DNA of 32,411 nt, taken from NCBI GenBank assembly GCA_003644925.1, contig QNDS01000009.1:1-32411 (forward strand), read 5' to 3'. A program made the position numbers and the translations under genes. Shown piece after piece: positions 21,976-28,088 of the stretch. The DNA comes from Candidatus Fermentibacterota bacterium (GTDB lineage Bacteria > Fermentibacterota > Fermentibacteria > Fermentibacterales > JCC-6). The notes beneath the pieces are model-generated. The model saw nothing but the letters and a program-made list of their open reading frames with translations. It was not told where the DNA came from and made no database searches. The first letter of the stretch is position 1. Each line of letters begins with the position of its first letter.

Positions 21976-22247
21976 CGTTTTATTAATTCATGCTCTAGCA
22001 AAGACGACATACTTTCGGGTTCGTATTTGTTACATTCCAGTACGACATGGTCTAGATCTATGTGTAATAGCATGCATGTTATCTGACCAAAAAGTAACTC
22101 ATCACCCTCCTCAAAATCATCCACACCTAAATATCCGTAATCCTGTATAAAACTTTCTAAATCAATTGGCTCTATCACCCTGTTAACACAGTGTTTACAC
22201 GTTAAACATAAGGAGTCGATAAAGGGGTCAGACATATCTTTGTCCAT
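21963..22247 (-). CDS. Small Cys-rich hypothetical protein
   Basis: A 94-residue protein with SLCLTCKHCVNR (Cys14, 17, 20), a later Cys in GQITCMLL and a final LECNKYEP. This fits a zinc site of the kind seen in short bacterial and phage proteins with a C-x2-C-x2-C opening and CNKY-like end. The middle is acidic. GAGGTATTCT precedes ATG at 22247. Function unknown. Confidence 0.65.
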   Translation of the reverse strand: MDKDMSDPFIDSLCLTCKHCVNRVIEPIDLESFIQDYGYLGVDDFEEGDELLFGQITCMLLHIDLDHVVLECNKYEPESMSSLLEHELIKRWSL

Positions 22248-22265
22248 AGAATACCTCCACTGGGA

Positions 22266-22475
22266 TTATTTTCTCTGGTCGTAGGCCCTACTAATAGTCT
22301 CTTCTGTTTTTCCTCCTTTTATCTTTCCAGCCTTCTTAAATCTCTTAATCTTGGCATTGATACTATCTGGCTCTCTACCGGGGAGTAACCCCCTAAGCTC
22401 GTCAATAGTGGCTGTATGATAGTTATTGATTAGGATTTTTTCTTCGGAAAACTTCCATCCCTTTCTCTTTGCCAT
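22266..22475 (-). CDS. Small SANT/Myb-like helix-turn-helix protein (paralogue A)
   Basis: A 69-residue protein: WKFSEEKILINNYHTATIDE then LRGLLPGREPDSINAKIKRF, a three-helix pattern like Myb/SANT DNA-binding domains. It ends GGKTEETISRAYDQRK. The same order, including the AYDQR end, is seen in the protein at 31329-31565, so the two are paralogues. The start is ATG at 22475, supported by AAAGGAGG 8 nt upstream; an in-frame ATG at 22517 has no ribosome site. A role in transcription or DNA binding is likely. Confidence 0.7.
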   Translation of the reverse strand: MAKRKGWKFSEEKILINNYHTATIDELRGLLPGREPDSINAKIKRFKKAGKIKGGKTEETISRAYDQRK

Positions 22476-22588
22476 TTGAAACGCACCTCCTTTAATTCTT
22501 CCCAGCAAATTTCGCACACAAACTTATACTTACCGCCTGTAGCGTAGCTGATCCATGATTGTCTGCCACATCTGTGGCACCGCATCAT
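22430..22588 (-). CDS. Tiny zinc-knuckle protein
   Basis: A 52-residue ORF starting ATG at 22588, with MRCHRCGRQSW and later FVCEICWEEL: two CxxC knuckles 18 residues apart, an obvious zinc site. The start overlaps the preceding tiny gene's stop (ATGA), and the last 46 nt overlap the next gene in another frame; that gene's Shine-Dalgarno lies inside this ORF. The strong Cys pattern argues it is expressed; the extent of the overlap is the main doubt. Confidence 0.6.
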   Translation of the reverse strand: MMRCHRCGRQSWISYATGGKYKFVCEICWEELKEVRFKWQRERDGSFPKKKS

Positions 22589-22686
22589 TTCTTAGTCTTC
22601 TTCTTTTTACCCTTGCTTGCTTTGTACACATTCTTTTTTTCTTTTCTTTTTTCTTGACCATCAGTGTATAATTTACGCGTAGGCAT
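22585..22686 (-). CDS. Tiny Lys-rich protein
   Basis: ATG at 22686 with AAGGAG 7 nt upstream opens a 33-codon frame (MPTRKLYTDGQEKRKEKKNV..., ending KGKKKKTKK). Over 40 percent of residues are Lys or Arg. It shares one base with the preceding gene's TAA and overlaps the next by ATGA. Possibly a nucleic acid-binding peptide. Confidence 0.55.
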   Translation of the reverse strand: MPTRKLYTDGQEKRKEKKNVYKASKGKKKKTKK

Positions 22687-22805
22687 TATTCACTCCTTCT
22701 GGCGGCCCGCCTCGCTCCCCTGCGCGCCCTTTTTTCTTTTCTAGTTCCACTCAGTCTCTCCAGCTCTTTGGCTGTAGGTATGCGCTTCCTTCTCACTTCT
22801 CCCAT
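22686..22805 (-). CDS. Tiny Arg-rich protein
   Basis: A 39-residue ORF from ATG at 22805 with GGAGG 8 nt upstream. It encodes MGEVRRKRIPTAKELERL followed by a tail of repeated RR and AR. Strongly basic and probably RNA- or DNA-binding. It begins 3 nt after the upstream gene and shares a base with the next start (TAATG), as expected in a translationally coupled string. Confidence 0.55.
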   Translation of the reverse strand: MGEVRRKRIPTAKELERLSGTRKEKRARRGARRAARRSE

Positions 22806-22808
22806 TGG

Positions 22809-22991
22809 TTAACCCTCCTCGAAGTATTCTTTCATACTAGTTTTAACTTTGCAAGAATCTAAAATCTCTTTCATTAGATCTAAAACCTCTTTGTCCACGC
22901 TGCCATCTTCCATAGCGGTGTCAATCCCATCCAAGATCTCCATCTTCTTGAGAGCCCAGATATCGTCGTCTGAATACATTTGGCTCGCCAT
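22809..22991 (-). CDS. Small acidic helical hypothetical protein
   Basis: A 60-residue acidic protein (MASQMYSDDDIWALKKMEIL..., later DKEVLDLMKEILDSC). GGGGAGG lies 6 nt before ATG at 22991. No family recognised. Its acidity contrasts with the very basic products of the next two ORFs, so a complex between them is conceivable but untested. Confidence 0.6.
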   Translation of the reverse strand: MASQMYSDDDIWALKKMEILDGIDTAMEDGSVDKEVLDLMKEILDSCKVKTSMKEYFEEG

Positions 22992-23088
22992 GCTTAACCT
23001 CCCCTAATAATGAAGTATTTCCTATACTGTCTAGTCCCGAGGAAACAGTAGTCCCCTCATAATAAAACAGGTTAGTTTATTATGGTCG
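22992..23088 (-). other. Intergenic gap with AT-rich hairpin
   Basis: CATAATAAA (23058-23066) and TTTATTATG (23076-23084) form a perfect 9-bp stem just after the stop at 23089. No T-run follows on the minus strand, and no convincing -35/-10 pair is seen upstream of the gene at 22991. It is probably a processing or weak termination site. Confidence 0.4.
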
Positions 23089-23466
23089 TTATTGTTCATC
23101 AAGTTGCTGTACATTTTCTGAATAACACACAGGACACTCCTTCATCCATATAACGTGCACATCATTATCAAATCTTACTTTTGACTTACTCTTTAGAATC
23201 CATTGAGAAGACATACATTCAGTACAGTAGCAGAGTACCCATTCAGCGCCGTATAGTGCGTTAGCACATTCTTCACATACAGGTATTTGAATGATGGCAT
23301 CAATCATAATGTTACCGTCCAAGTCATAACCAAGGTTCTGACATAGATAATCTACGGCAGGGTGGTCTTCACTAGGATCTTCAGCACTATGCTTGAGTCC
23401 ACAGGTGGTTCCTTCCAGATCAACAGTGGCAATTAGTTTCTGCAGCCCCTCATCTAACATTTCCAT
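23089..23466 (-). CDS. Cys-rich zinc-binding hypothetical protein
   Basis: A 125-residue protein with several Cys pairs: IPVCEECANAL, LCYCTECMSS and KECPVCYSEN, enough for two zinc ribbons, plus Cys22 and Cys42. The C-terminal CPVC followed by a short tail (ENVQQLDEQ) looks like a half-ribbon. GGGG lies 8 nt before ATG at 23466. Likely structural zinc and nucleic-acid or protein contact; function unknown. Confidence 0.7.
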   Translation of the reverse strand: MEMLDEGLQKLIATVDLEGTTCGLKHSAEDPSEDHPAVDYLCQNLGYDLDGNIMIDAIIQIPVCEECANALYGAEWVLCYCTECMSSQWILKSKSKVRFDNDVHVIWMKECPVCYSENVQQLDEQ

Positions 23467-23490
23467 TTATGGCCCCTTTGTCCTACGAAT

Positions 23491-24054
23491 TTATTTGGGG
23501 GCAAACTTAAACTTGCACTCAATGCCTAAATACTCAAGAAGTTCTTGGGCAACCTGGTTTATGCCCCCATACTCACCTGGTACAACAGCGTAAGGTAGGT
23601 CGTTGCTACCTAAGATACGTCTTGTAACATTGTCTACTTCTTTAGCCTCTTCAAATGTTTGGTTTCTACCGGCACTGACGTAGGCCTTAGTCCTACGTAT
23701 AATATAATTTACATTATTAAACTCTTTAAAGCAAGCCACCACAGCATCTTTGAACTCGGCGTGGGTGTCACCATAAATCAGAGACAGTAATATAGGTGAA
23801 TCTGTAATTATTACGTCTACTTGGTCTACGAGTCTAAAAAGCCTGTGGTGTTGTTTACCAAAAACATAATACTGATTATCTAAGGTTTTCATCCTGTTTT
23901 CCCAAGTCAAGTCTTTAGCATATTCTGTGACTAATTCAGTACTTACAGCATGTAATTTTAACAAACTAAAAACGCCAGCAGCCGTGGTAGATTTACCTGC
24001 GCCCGGACCGCCATACAGATTTATAACTAGTGCTCCATCTTTCTTTTTCTCCAT
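23491..24054 (-). CDS. P-loop nucleotide kinase-like ATPase (AAA_28/NadR-type)
   Basis: A 187-residue protein with Walker A GGPGAGKST (residues 15-23), a following LVTEYAKDLTWE and the Walker B-like VDVIITDSPILL. This order is typical of a phage P-loop family related to NadR/thymidylate kinase domains. The LID-like IIRRTKAYVSAGRNQTFEEA follows. It probably phosphorylates a nucleoside or cofactor precursor, but the acceptor cannot be read from sequence. Its start lies within the end of a 50-residue ORF (28-nt overlap). Confidence 0.78.
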   Translation of the reverse strand: MEKKKDGALVINLYGGPGAGKSTTAAGVFSLLKLHAVSTELVTEYAKDLTWENRMKTLDNQYYVFGKQHHRLFRLVDQVDVIITDSPILLSLIYGDTHAEFKDAVVACFKEFNNVNYIIRRTKAYVSAGRNQTFEEAKEVDNVTRRILGSNDLPYAVVPGEYGGINQVAQELLEYLGIECKFKFAPK

Positions 24055-24179
24055 AATTCTCTTTGCTCCCTTTCCTCACATCTTGCTTTATTTAATTTCT
24101 TTAGACACTCAGCCATCTCCTTCTCCGCTTCCTTATCACGCGTAAAGTCGCTTGTATCTTCTACGTTATCCCAAGGCAT
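24027..24179 (-). CDS. Small charged helical protein
   Basis: A 50-residue ORF from ATG at 24179 with AAGGAGG 6 nt upstream, one of the strongest ribosome sites in the region. The product (MPWDNVEDTSDFTRDKEAEK..., then CLKKLNKARCEEREQRELW) is one long charged helix. It overlaps the kinase start by 28 nt, suggesting coupled translation. No family recognised. Confidence 0.6.
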   Translation of the reverse strand: MPWDNVEDTSDFTRDKEAEKEMAECLKKLNKARCEEREQRELWRKRKMEH

Positions 24180-24203
24180 CTCGGCCTCCTTATACGATTG
24201 ATA

Positions 24204-24222
24204 GGGCGCCTAATGGGCGCCC
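24204..24222. other. GC-rich 7-bp hairpin after the PhoH gene
   Basis: GGGCGCC and GGCGCCC pair perfectly about a 5-nt loop, 8 nt beyond the PhoH stop and about 20 nt before the next ribosome site. There is no T-run on the minus strand. Resembles the capsid-flanking hairpins; a processing or mRNA 3'-end element is likely. Confidence 0.5.
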
Positions 24223-24230
24223 CTTGTTAC

Positions 24231-25538
24231 TTAAGACAAAGTTTTATCTTGGAGTAAATCAGCTACTTCTAACAACTCACTGCGGTATGAATTCTGTAAC
24301 TCTACCATAGCTATTGACCTGTGCGGTAGCGCCCTCAAGAGCTTCAATAATCCTGATTCTGATGGCTTAACTACATTATAGGTTTGTTTAAGATCTCCTA
24401 AAAGTATTAACTTACCAGTTTCGCTGGGTCTAGATAAAATCATGCTCATGTAGTTTACATCTATTAGCTGTACCTCGTCAACAATCATTATGTCGTCGTT
24501 CAAAAGTGACATACCCTGGATCTTGTTGATGGGCAGCAATTCAAACTTTTGTTTAAATATTTCGTCTCTTACATAGTCATAGGCTACACCACTAGCTTGC
24601 TGGTCTCTGGTGGTGCCATACAAGAAATAAAGTGCTGACAAAAAGCCGCCGCACCACTCTACCATCTTGTCGAATTTGTCGCCGGGCTCAAATCCTAGAT
24701 TGTATTTGGCACTGATACCGGTAGAGGGTCTAGTTATAAATGCTTTCTTTTGGCTCTCAGCGAGCGTATATGCGGTTCCAATCAGAGTCTTACCAGAACC
24801 CCATCTACCCGTAATTAAAGTGTGTGGTGCCTCTCTAAGGGCGTATATAGCACACACTTGGAAATGGTCCCTTGCCTTAAGTAGGGCACCACCTGTGTCT
24901 ATGACCCTGTACTTCTTTTCGTTGTTAATCAAGTTTAGTGTATGTTTAAATGGATTGTTAGCATAGATAGACGGTTCTTTAGCGCCATGATTAATAAACA
25001 CAAAGAACCAAGCGTCTCTAATTAGTTTCTGGCCACTAATTTCAGAGAAACAATCCACTATTTTATCATAGTCATCCTCAGCGTATGTTTTGGCAAAAGC
25101 AAATGTGTCTTCTCCCATACATGCGTAAAGGTCGTCCATCTCAATAAAGGCGTATGGTTTAAATAGGTTGTTCAGTACTACATCGTAAAGCTGACAGTCG
25201 GCCCCCTTAGCTTCAGCAATGATGGACATGGAAATATCTTTGGTGGCTATCTGAGCACCAGTCTCAAGTGCCGTTTGAATTATCCTAAGGTCGGCCTTAG
25301 TTATTTCGTTGTCATCAACTGTAAATTTTATTTTGTCTGGAAATTGTTGTTTAAAAGCTAAGATGGCGCGTATGGCTTCTCTCGCGCTAAATGAGGTGTC
25401 GGGTTTGAATTTGTGGTTGTCCAACTCCAACAACACGGTGACTGGTATTACTATCTTTTCGTAAAGCTTAGATAGTTTAAAAATGATGTTTGAATCGTCA
25501 AGAAATAGATTGGTGTCGATTATTACAGAGTTGCTCAT
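24231..25538 (-). CDS. PIN-PhoH fusion protein (PhoH2-like)
   Basis: A 435-residue protein. An N-terminal PIN nuclease domain (residues 1-125) shows acidic residues Asp8 (VIIDTN), Glu38 (LLELD), Asp83 and Asp101 (ATKDISM). The C-terminal PhoH ATPase has Walker A GRWGSGKT (244-251), Walker B IMIVDE (350-355) and a downstream LILLGDLKQ. PhoH2-type proteins couple an RNase to a helicase-like ATPase, and in bacteria they act on RNA; phage phoH genes are common, with debated function. TAAGGAG precedes ATG at 25538. It would fit phage control of mRNA during starvation, beside the alarmone hydrolase. Confidence 0.88.
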   Translation of the reverse strand: MSNSVIIDTNLFLDDSNIIFKLSKLYEKIVIPVTVLLELDNHKFKPDTSFSAREAIRAILAFKQQFPDKIKFTVDDNEITKADLRIIQTALETGAQIATKDISMSIIAEAKGADCQLYDVVLNNLFKPYAFIEMDDLYACMGEDTFAFAKTYAEDDYDKIVDCFSEISGQKLIRDAWFFVFINHGAKEPSIYANNPFKHTLNLINNEKKYRVIDTGGALLKARDHFQVCAIYALREAPHTLITGRWGSGKTLIGTAYTLAESQKKAFITRPSTGISAKYNLGFEPGDKFDKMVEWCGGFLSALYFLYGTTRDQQASGVAYDYVRDEIFKQKFELLPINKIQGMSLLNDDIMIVDEVQLIDVNYMSMILSRPSETGKLILLGDLKQTYNVVKPSESGLLKLLRALPHRSIAMVELQNSYRSELLEVADLLQDKTLS

Positions 25539-25587
25539 TGCTATCTCCTTAAATTTTTAAAGTTTTTATGATTAGTTAAGAGTCACC

Positions 25588-25989
25588 TTACAAGAACAAT
25601 CTAAGCATACCCCCTCTCTGTAGTATCTTTTGAACGGACCTATCGTCGAACAAAGGCCCTTTTACACGACGTCCTGTCAGAAGAATTATGTTCCCCCATT
25701 TGTCGTAGTTAGTGTTTCGGTCAAACCCTTCTGGCAGGATTACGTGTTCAATGCGTGCACGTGCACGCAAAACATCACACGACAACATAGTCATCTCAGC
25801 CTCTAGGTGGCAGTTATGGCATAGTGCTGCGCCGTTATTTAAATAATATCCACCGTTATGGAATAGTCGTCGTTCAATGATATGATGTGCGTCGGCCGCA
25901 ATATCTTCACAGCCGACGCATGTGTTATGGTCGCGTTCGAAAACGGATTCTCTGAATTGAGTTCTGGTGAGTAAAGCTTGCATTACCAT
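25588..25989 (-). CDS. HNH endonuclease
   Basis: A 133-residue protein with a zinc-stabilised HNH core: CVGC (Cys24, Cys27), DAHHIIERR (His35/36), NNGAALCHNCH (Asn51/52, Cys57, Cys60, His61). The N-terminal QALLTRTQFRESVFERD matches the usual lead-in helix. It starts at ATG 25989 or, more likely coupled, at ATG 25983, which overlaps the upstream stop (TAATG). Neither has a strong ribosome site. It may be a homing-type free-standing nuclease, a host DNA degradation enzyme or a packaging helper; position far from terL weakens the last. Confidence 0.82.
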   Translation of the reverse strand: MVMQALLTRTQFRESVFERDHNTCVGCEDIAADAHHIIERRLFHNGGYYLNNGAALCHNCHLEAEMTMLSCDVLRARARIEHVILPEGFDRNTNYDKWGNIILLTGRRVKGPLFDDRSVQKILQRGGMLRLFL

Positions 25990-26537
25990 TTATTTTTGGT
26001 GTCGTAAGCGTGTTTGATATGATCTAGAATGATTTCTATTGTAGCCATAAGATGCAGTTGAATATCATCTGCTTCATGTGGTCTTTCCAAGTTCCTAAAA
26101 ACATAAGTGGTTTCTTTCCAGTACCATTTAATAAAACTAAGAGAAGTTTCTTTTCTAATCGTATCCAGAATGTTGTGTAGCCTATCACACAATTTGATGG
26201 TGAAGGCTTTCGGCGACATTCCGTTAAACTCCGACGCCATATACTCCTTCTTGGTTAATCCTTGTGCTTTGTAGTCTTTCGAGCTAGTTAACTCCCCGAC
26301 TAGTTCAGCTACAGTAGTACCAAATAAAACTTCGAGTTCATCTATCGTTGTATCTGTGTCCTCTACTGTATCGTGTAGATACGCAGCAGCTATCATCTTA
26401 GCATCTGATACGTACCTCGTTAATATTTTGGCCACCCCTTCAGGGTGTGTTATGTAGGGGTTACCAGTAAATTTTCTCTCTTGTCCAGTGTGGGCTTTTT
26501 TTGCAAATAAAAATGCTTGTTGTAATAAATCTTGCAT
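25983..26537 (-). CDS. Alarmone (ppGpp) hydrolase-like HD protein (SpoT/MESH1 type)
   Basis: A 184-residue stand-alone HD domain of the RelA/SpoT hydrolase type. Ligands appear in order: YITHPEG (His31), AAYLHDTVEDT (His55, Asp56, Glu59, Asp60) and TIKLCDRLHN (Asp118). No synthetase domain is present, so it matches small alarmone hydrolases, which convert (p)ppGpp to GDP/GTP plus pyrophosphate. Relief of the stringent response in the host is the expected effect. It has its own strong promoter at 26581-26609, overlapped by a 13-bp inverted repeat. GGAG precedes ATG at 26537. Confidence 0.85.
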   Translation of the reverse strand: MQDLLQQAFLFAKKAHTGQERKFTGNPYITHPEGVAKILTRYVSDAKMIAAAYLHDTVEDTDTTIDELEVLFGTTVAELVGELTSSKDYKAQGLTKKEYMASEFNGMSPKAFTIKLCDRLHNILDTIRKETSLSFIKWYWKETTYVFRNLERPHEADDIQLHLMATIEIILDHIKHAYDTKNKW

Positions 26538-26542
26538 GTGTC

Positions 26543-26589
26543 TCCTATACTATATGAAAGTTAGTTTATTGTTAATATATAGTATAGGA
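26543..26589. promoter_or_regulatory. 13-bp perfect inverted repeat spanning promoter and ribosome site
   Basis: TCCTATACTATAT (26543-26555) and its exact complement ATATAGTATAGGA (26577-26589) are 21 bp apart. The right arm covers the -10 box of the alarmone hydrolase promoter, and the left arm covers its Shine-Dalgarno. Because the right arm is upstream of the transcription start, an mRNA hairpin cannot form, pointing to a DNA operator. Confidence 0.7.
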
Positions 26590-26609
26590 CACGTTTTGTT
26601 GTTTGTCAA
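26581..26609 (-). promoter_or_regulatory. Near-consensus sigma-70 promoter for the alarmone hydrolase
   Basis: On the minus strand TTGACA (26609-26604), a 17-nt spacer and TATACT (26586-26581). The TGA stop of the upstream gene is inside the -35 hexamer. The leader is about 35 nt. Confidence 0.85.
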
Positions 26610-27070
26610 CATTTATTTTTAGGTTTCTTAAACTTTAAATAATTTTCTGGCATGAAGTCGCTAATGGTCTCTTCAATATCATCCGGTATTTCTAGCTCGT
26701 CCTTGACTCTAATTATACCCTCTGCGATAAGGGAAAGGAATTGCTCCATAGCCTTTCTCAACATCATGACTTCTTTGTTTGATACCATCATACGCGCAGC
26801 CATACCAGTTATACTATCACCGGTATTCTTTGCTATACCTACTATTTCATTGTGGTAGTCTTGGTATCTATCAATTGTTTCCGTTCTCTCTATCGTTCTT
26901 AAAGCTTCCCACTCTTCTCGTTCCTTTTGGTGTTCGGCCAAAACCTTTTTGTGATCTTTTTCTTTTTTTAAAATATACAGCCCCTCAAAAATAGCTACTG
27001 CCCAAGGACCGTAAGTAACACAAAATTCGCCGAGTTGGTTCAGCCAACTTACGTCAATAGGTCCAGACAT
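26606..27070 (-). CDS. Membrane/coiled-coil protein beside the metacaspase
   Basis: A 154-residue protein: a probable single membrane segment near residues 13-34 (EFCVTYGPWAVAIFEGLYIL), then a charged coiled coil (residues 35-75), a helical segment with MVSNKEVMMLRKAMEQFLSL, and a Lys/Pro tail. The layout (short N-terminal span followed by coiled coil) resembles BhlA/UviB-type holin-like proteins, though it is longer. GGAGG precedes ATG at 27070, 10 nt after the metacaspase stop, so the two are probably co-expressed. Function unknown. Confidence 0.65.
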   Translation of the reverse strand: MSGPIDVSWLNQLGEFCVTYGPWAVAIFEGLYILKKEKDHKKVLAEHQKEREEWEALRTIERTETIDRYQDYHNEIVGIAKNTGDSITGMAARMMVSNKEVMMLRKAMEQFLSLIAEGIIRVKDELEIPDDIEETISDFMPENYLKFKKPKNKC

Positions 27071-27080
27071 TTTATGCCTC

Positions 27081-28070
27081 CTATGTTAGAAACTTATGAT
27101 TAAAGAATTCTTCCTTCGCCTCTAGTTGAGGAACTTGTGTAAAACGTTTGTTTTTGAGCTTTAGATTTACGCCGTTTATTAAAGTCTTATAATCTACATC
27201 AAAATTATGTGAAGCTAATACTTCTACAAGGTAATAAGACAATGCCCCATGATATCTACCATTTATCCAAGCATCGGCACTTGTTTGATTTTCCATGCAT
27301 CCTGAAATAAGGATAGCATCGCCCTGTTTCTGTGCTGACACGGCAAACCCCCTTTTCTGCGTCTGAACACTTTTACCTTCTGGTACTACGAAGTTAAGGT
27401 TATCATCTAAACCAACTCTTGGGTTAGTTAGAATGTTGCTTGGCGGGGGCGGAAGAAATCTATTTCTGAAATCATCCTTATCCTTACCACCTAACTTTTT
27501 CAAAGAATTTCTTAGCCCTGTTCCAGAGTGGCAACAGTCTAATATTACTAAAATCTTTACCCCTTTCGGAAGAAGTTTAAAGAAGGCACCTAATTCATGG
27601 TCTCTTAGTGGGTCATTCCAATCCAAATCAACGGGGCATAGAATCTCGTCCCTACCATCCGCTTCATCCGAGTTAGTCCAGTCATTAGACATTACTTGTG
27701 AACCATGCCCGCTGTAATGAAAGAACACAGTATCACCGGCCTTTACACCCGTGACTAGTTTCTTAAGGCTGACCAACAGATTGGCTTTTGTACAATCACT
27801 ATCAGTAAGTAGGTCTATATTTTTAGTGTTAAATCCAAACTTCTCTGACAAAACCTTATACATCAGAAGACAGTCGTTGACACACCCACGTAATGGTGCG
27901 TCAGGGTAATTATTAATTCCAGCTATAAGAGCTTTCTTCATACTGGTTCCCCCTTCTTGTATAACAGATTCAGGAAGGCTGTCTACTTCAAATGAGCCTT
28001 CGAATTGTAAATCTAACGGTTCTTTAATTCCGAATAAACTTTTTATCCAAGCCCAAAGCCTTTTTAACAT
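27081..28070 (-). CDS. Metacaspase-like cysteine protease (peptidase C14)
   Basis: A 329-residue protein. The caspase-fold p20-like core starts at MKKALIAGINNYPDAPLRGC (Met44). The catalytic His is in FFHYSGHGSQV (His122) and the Cys in VILDCCHSGTG (Cys180); acidic residues after the His (DEADGRDEILCPVD) match metacaspases that cut after Arg or Lys. The first 43 residues are an extension with a Trp/Lys amphipathic start (MLKRLWAWIKSLFG). ATG at 28070 has AGGGGG upstream, and Met44 at 27941 has its own GGGGG, so long and short forms are possible. The role in a phage is unknown. Confidence 0.85.
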   Translation of the reverse strand: MLKRLWAWIKSLFGIKEPLDLQFEGSFEVDSLPESVIQEGGTSMKKALIAGINNYPDAPLRGCVNDCLLMYKVLSEKFGFNTKNIDLLTDSDCTKANLLVSLKKLVTGVKAGDTVFFHYSGHGSQVMSNDWTNSDEADGRDEILCPVDLDWNDPLRDHELGAFFKLLPKGVKILVILDCCHSGTGLRNSLKKLGGKDKDDFRNRFLPPPPSNILTNPRVGLDDNLNFVVPEGKSVQTQKRGFAVSAQKQGDAILISGCMENQTSADAWINGRYHGALSYYLVEVLASHNFDVDYKTLINGVNLKLKNKRFTQVPQLEAKEEFFNHKFLT

Positions 28071-28088
28071 GATTTTCCCCCTTGTTGT

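Noticed and set aside
22475-22991. CRISPR-like or tandem repeat array in the low-complexity stretch
   Set aside because: The T-rich and C-rich runs on the plus strand encode Lys/Arg-rich tiny proteins on the minus strand; no spaced repeats.
25588-25989. HNH gene as part of the packaging machinery
   Set aside because: Packaging HNH proteins usually adjoin the terminase; this one is about 14 kb away and coupled to the alarmone hydrolase, so the link is unsupported.
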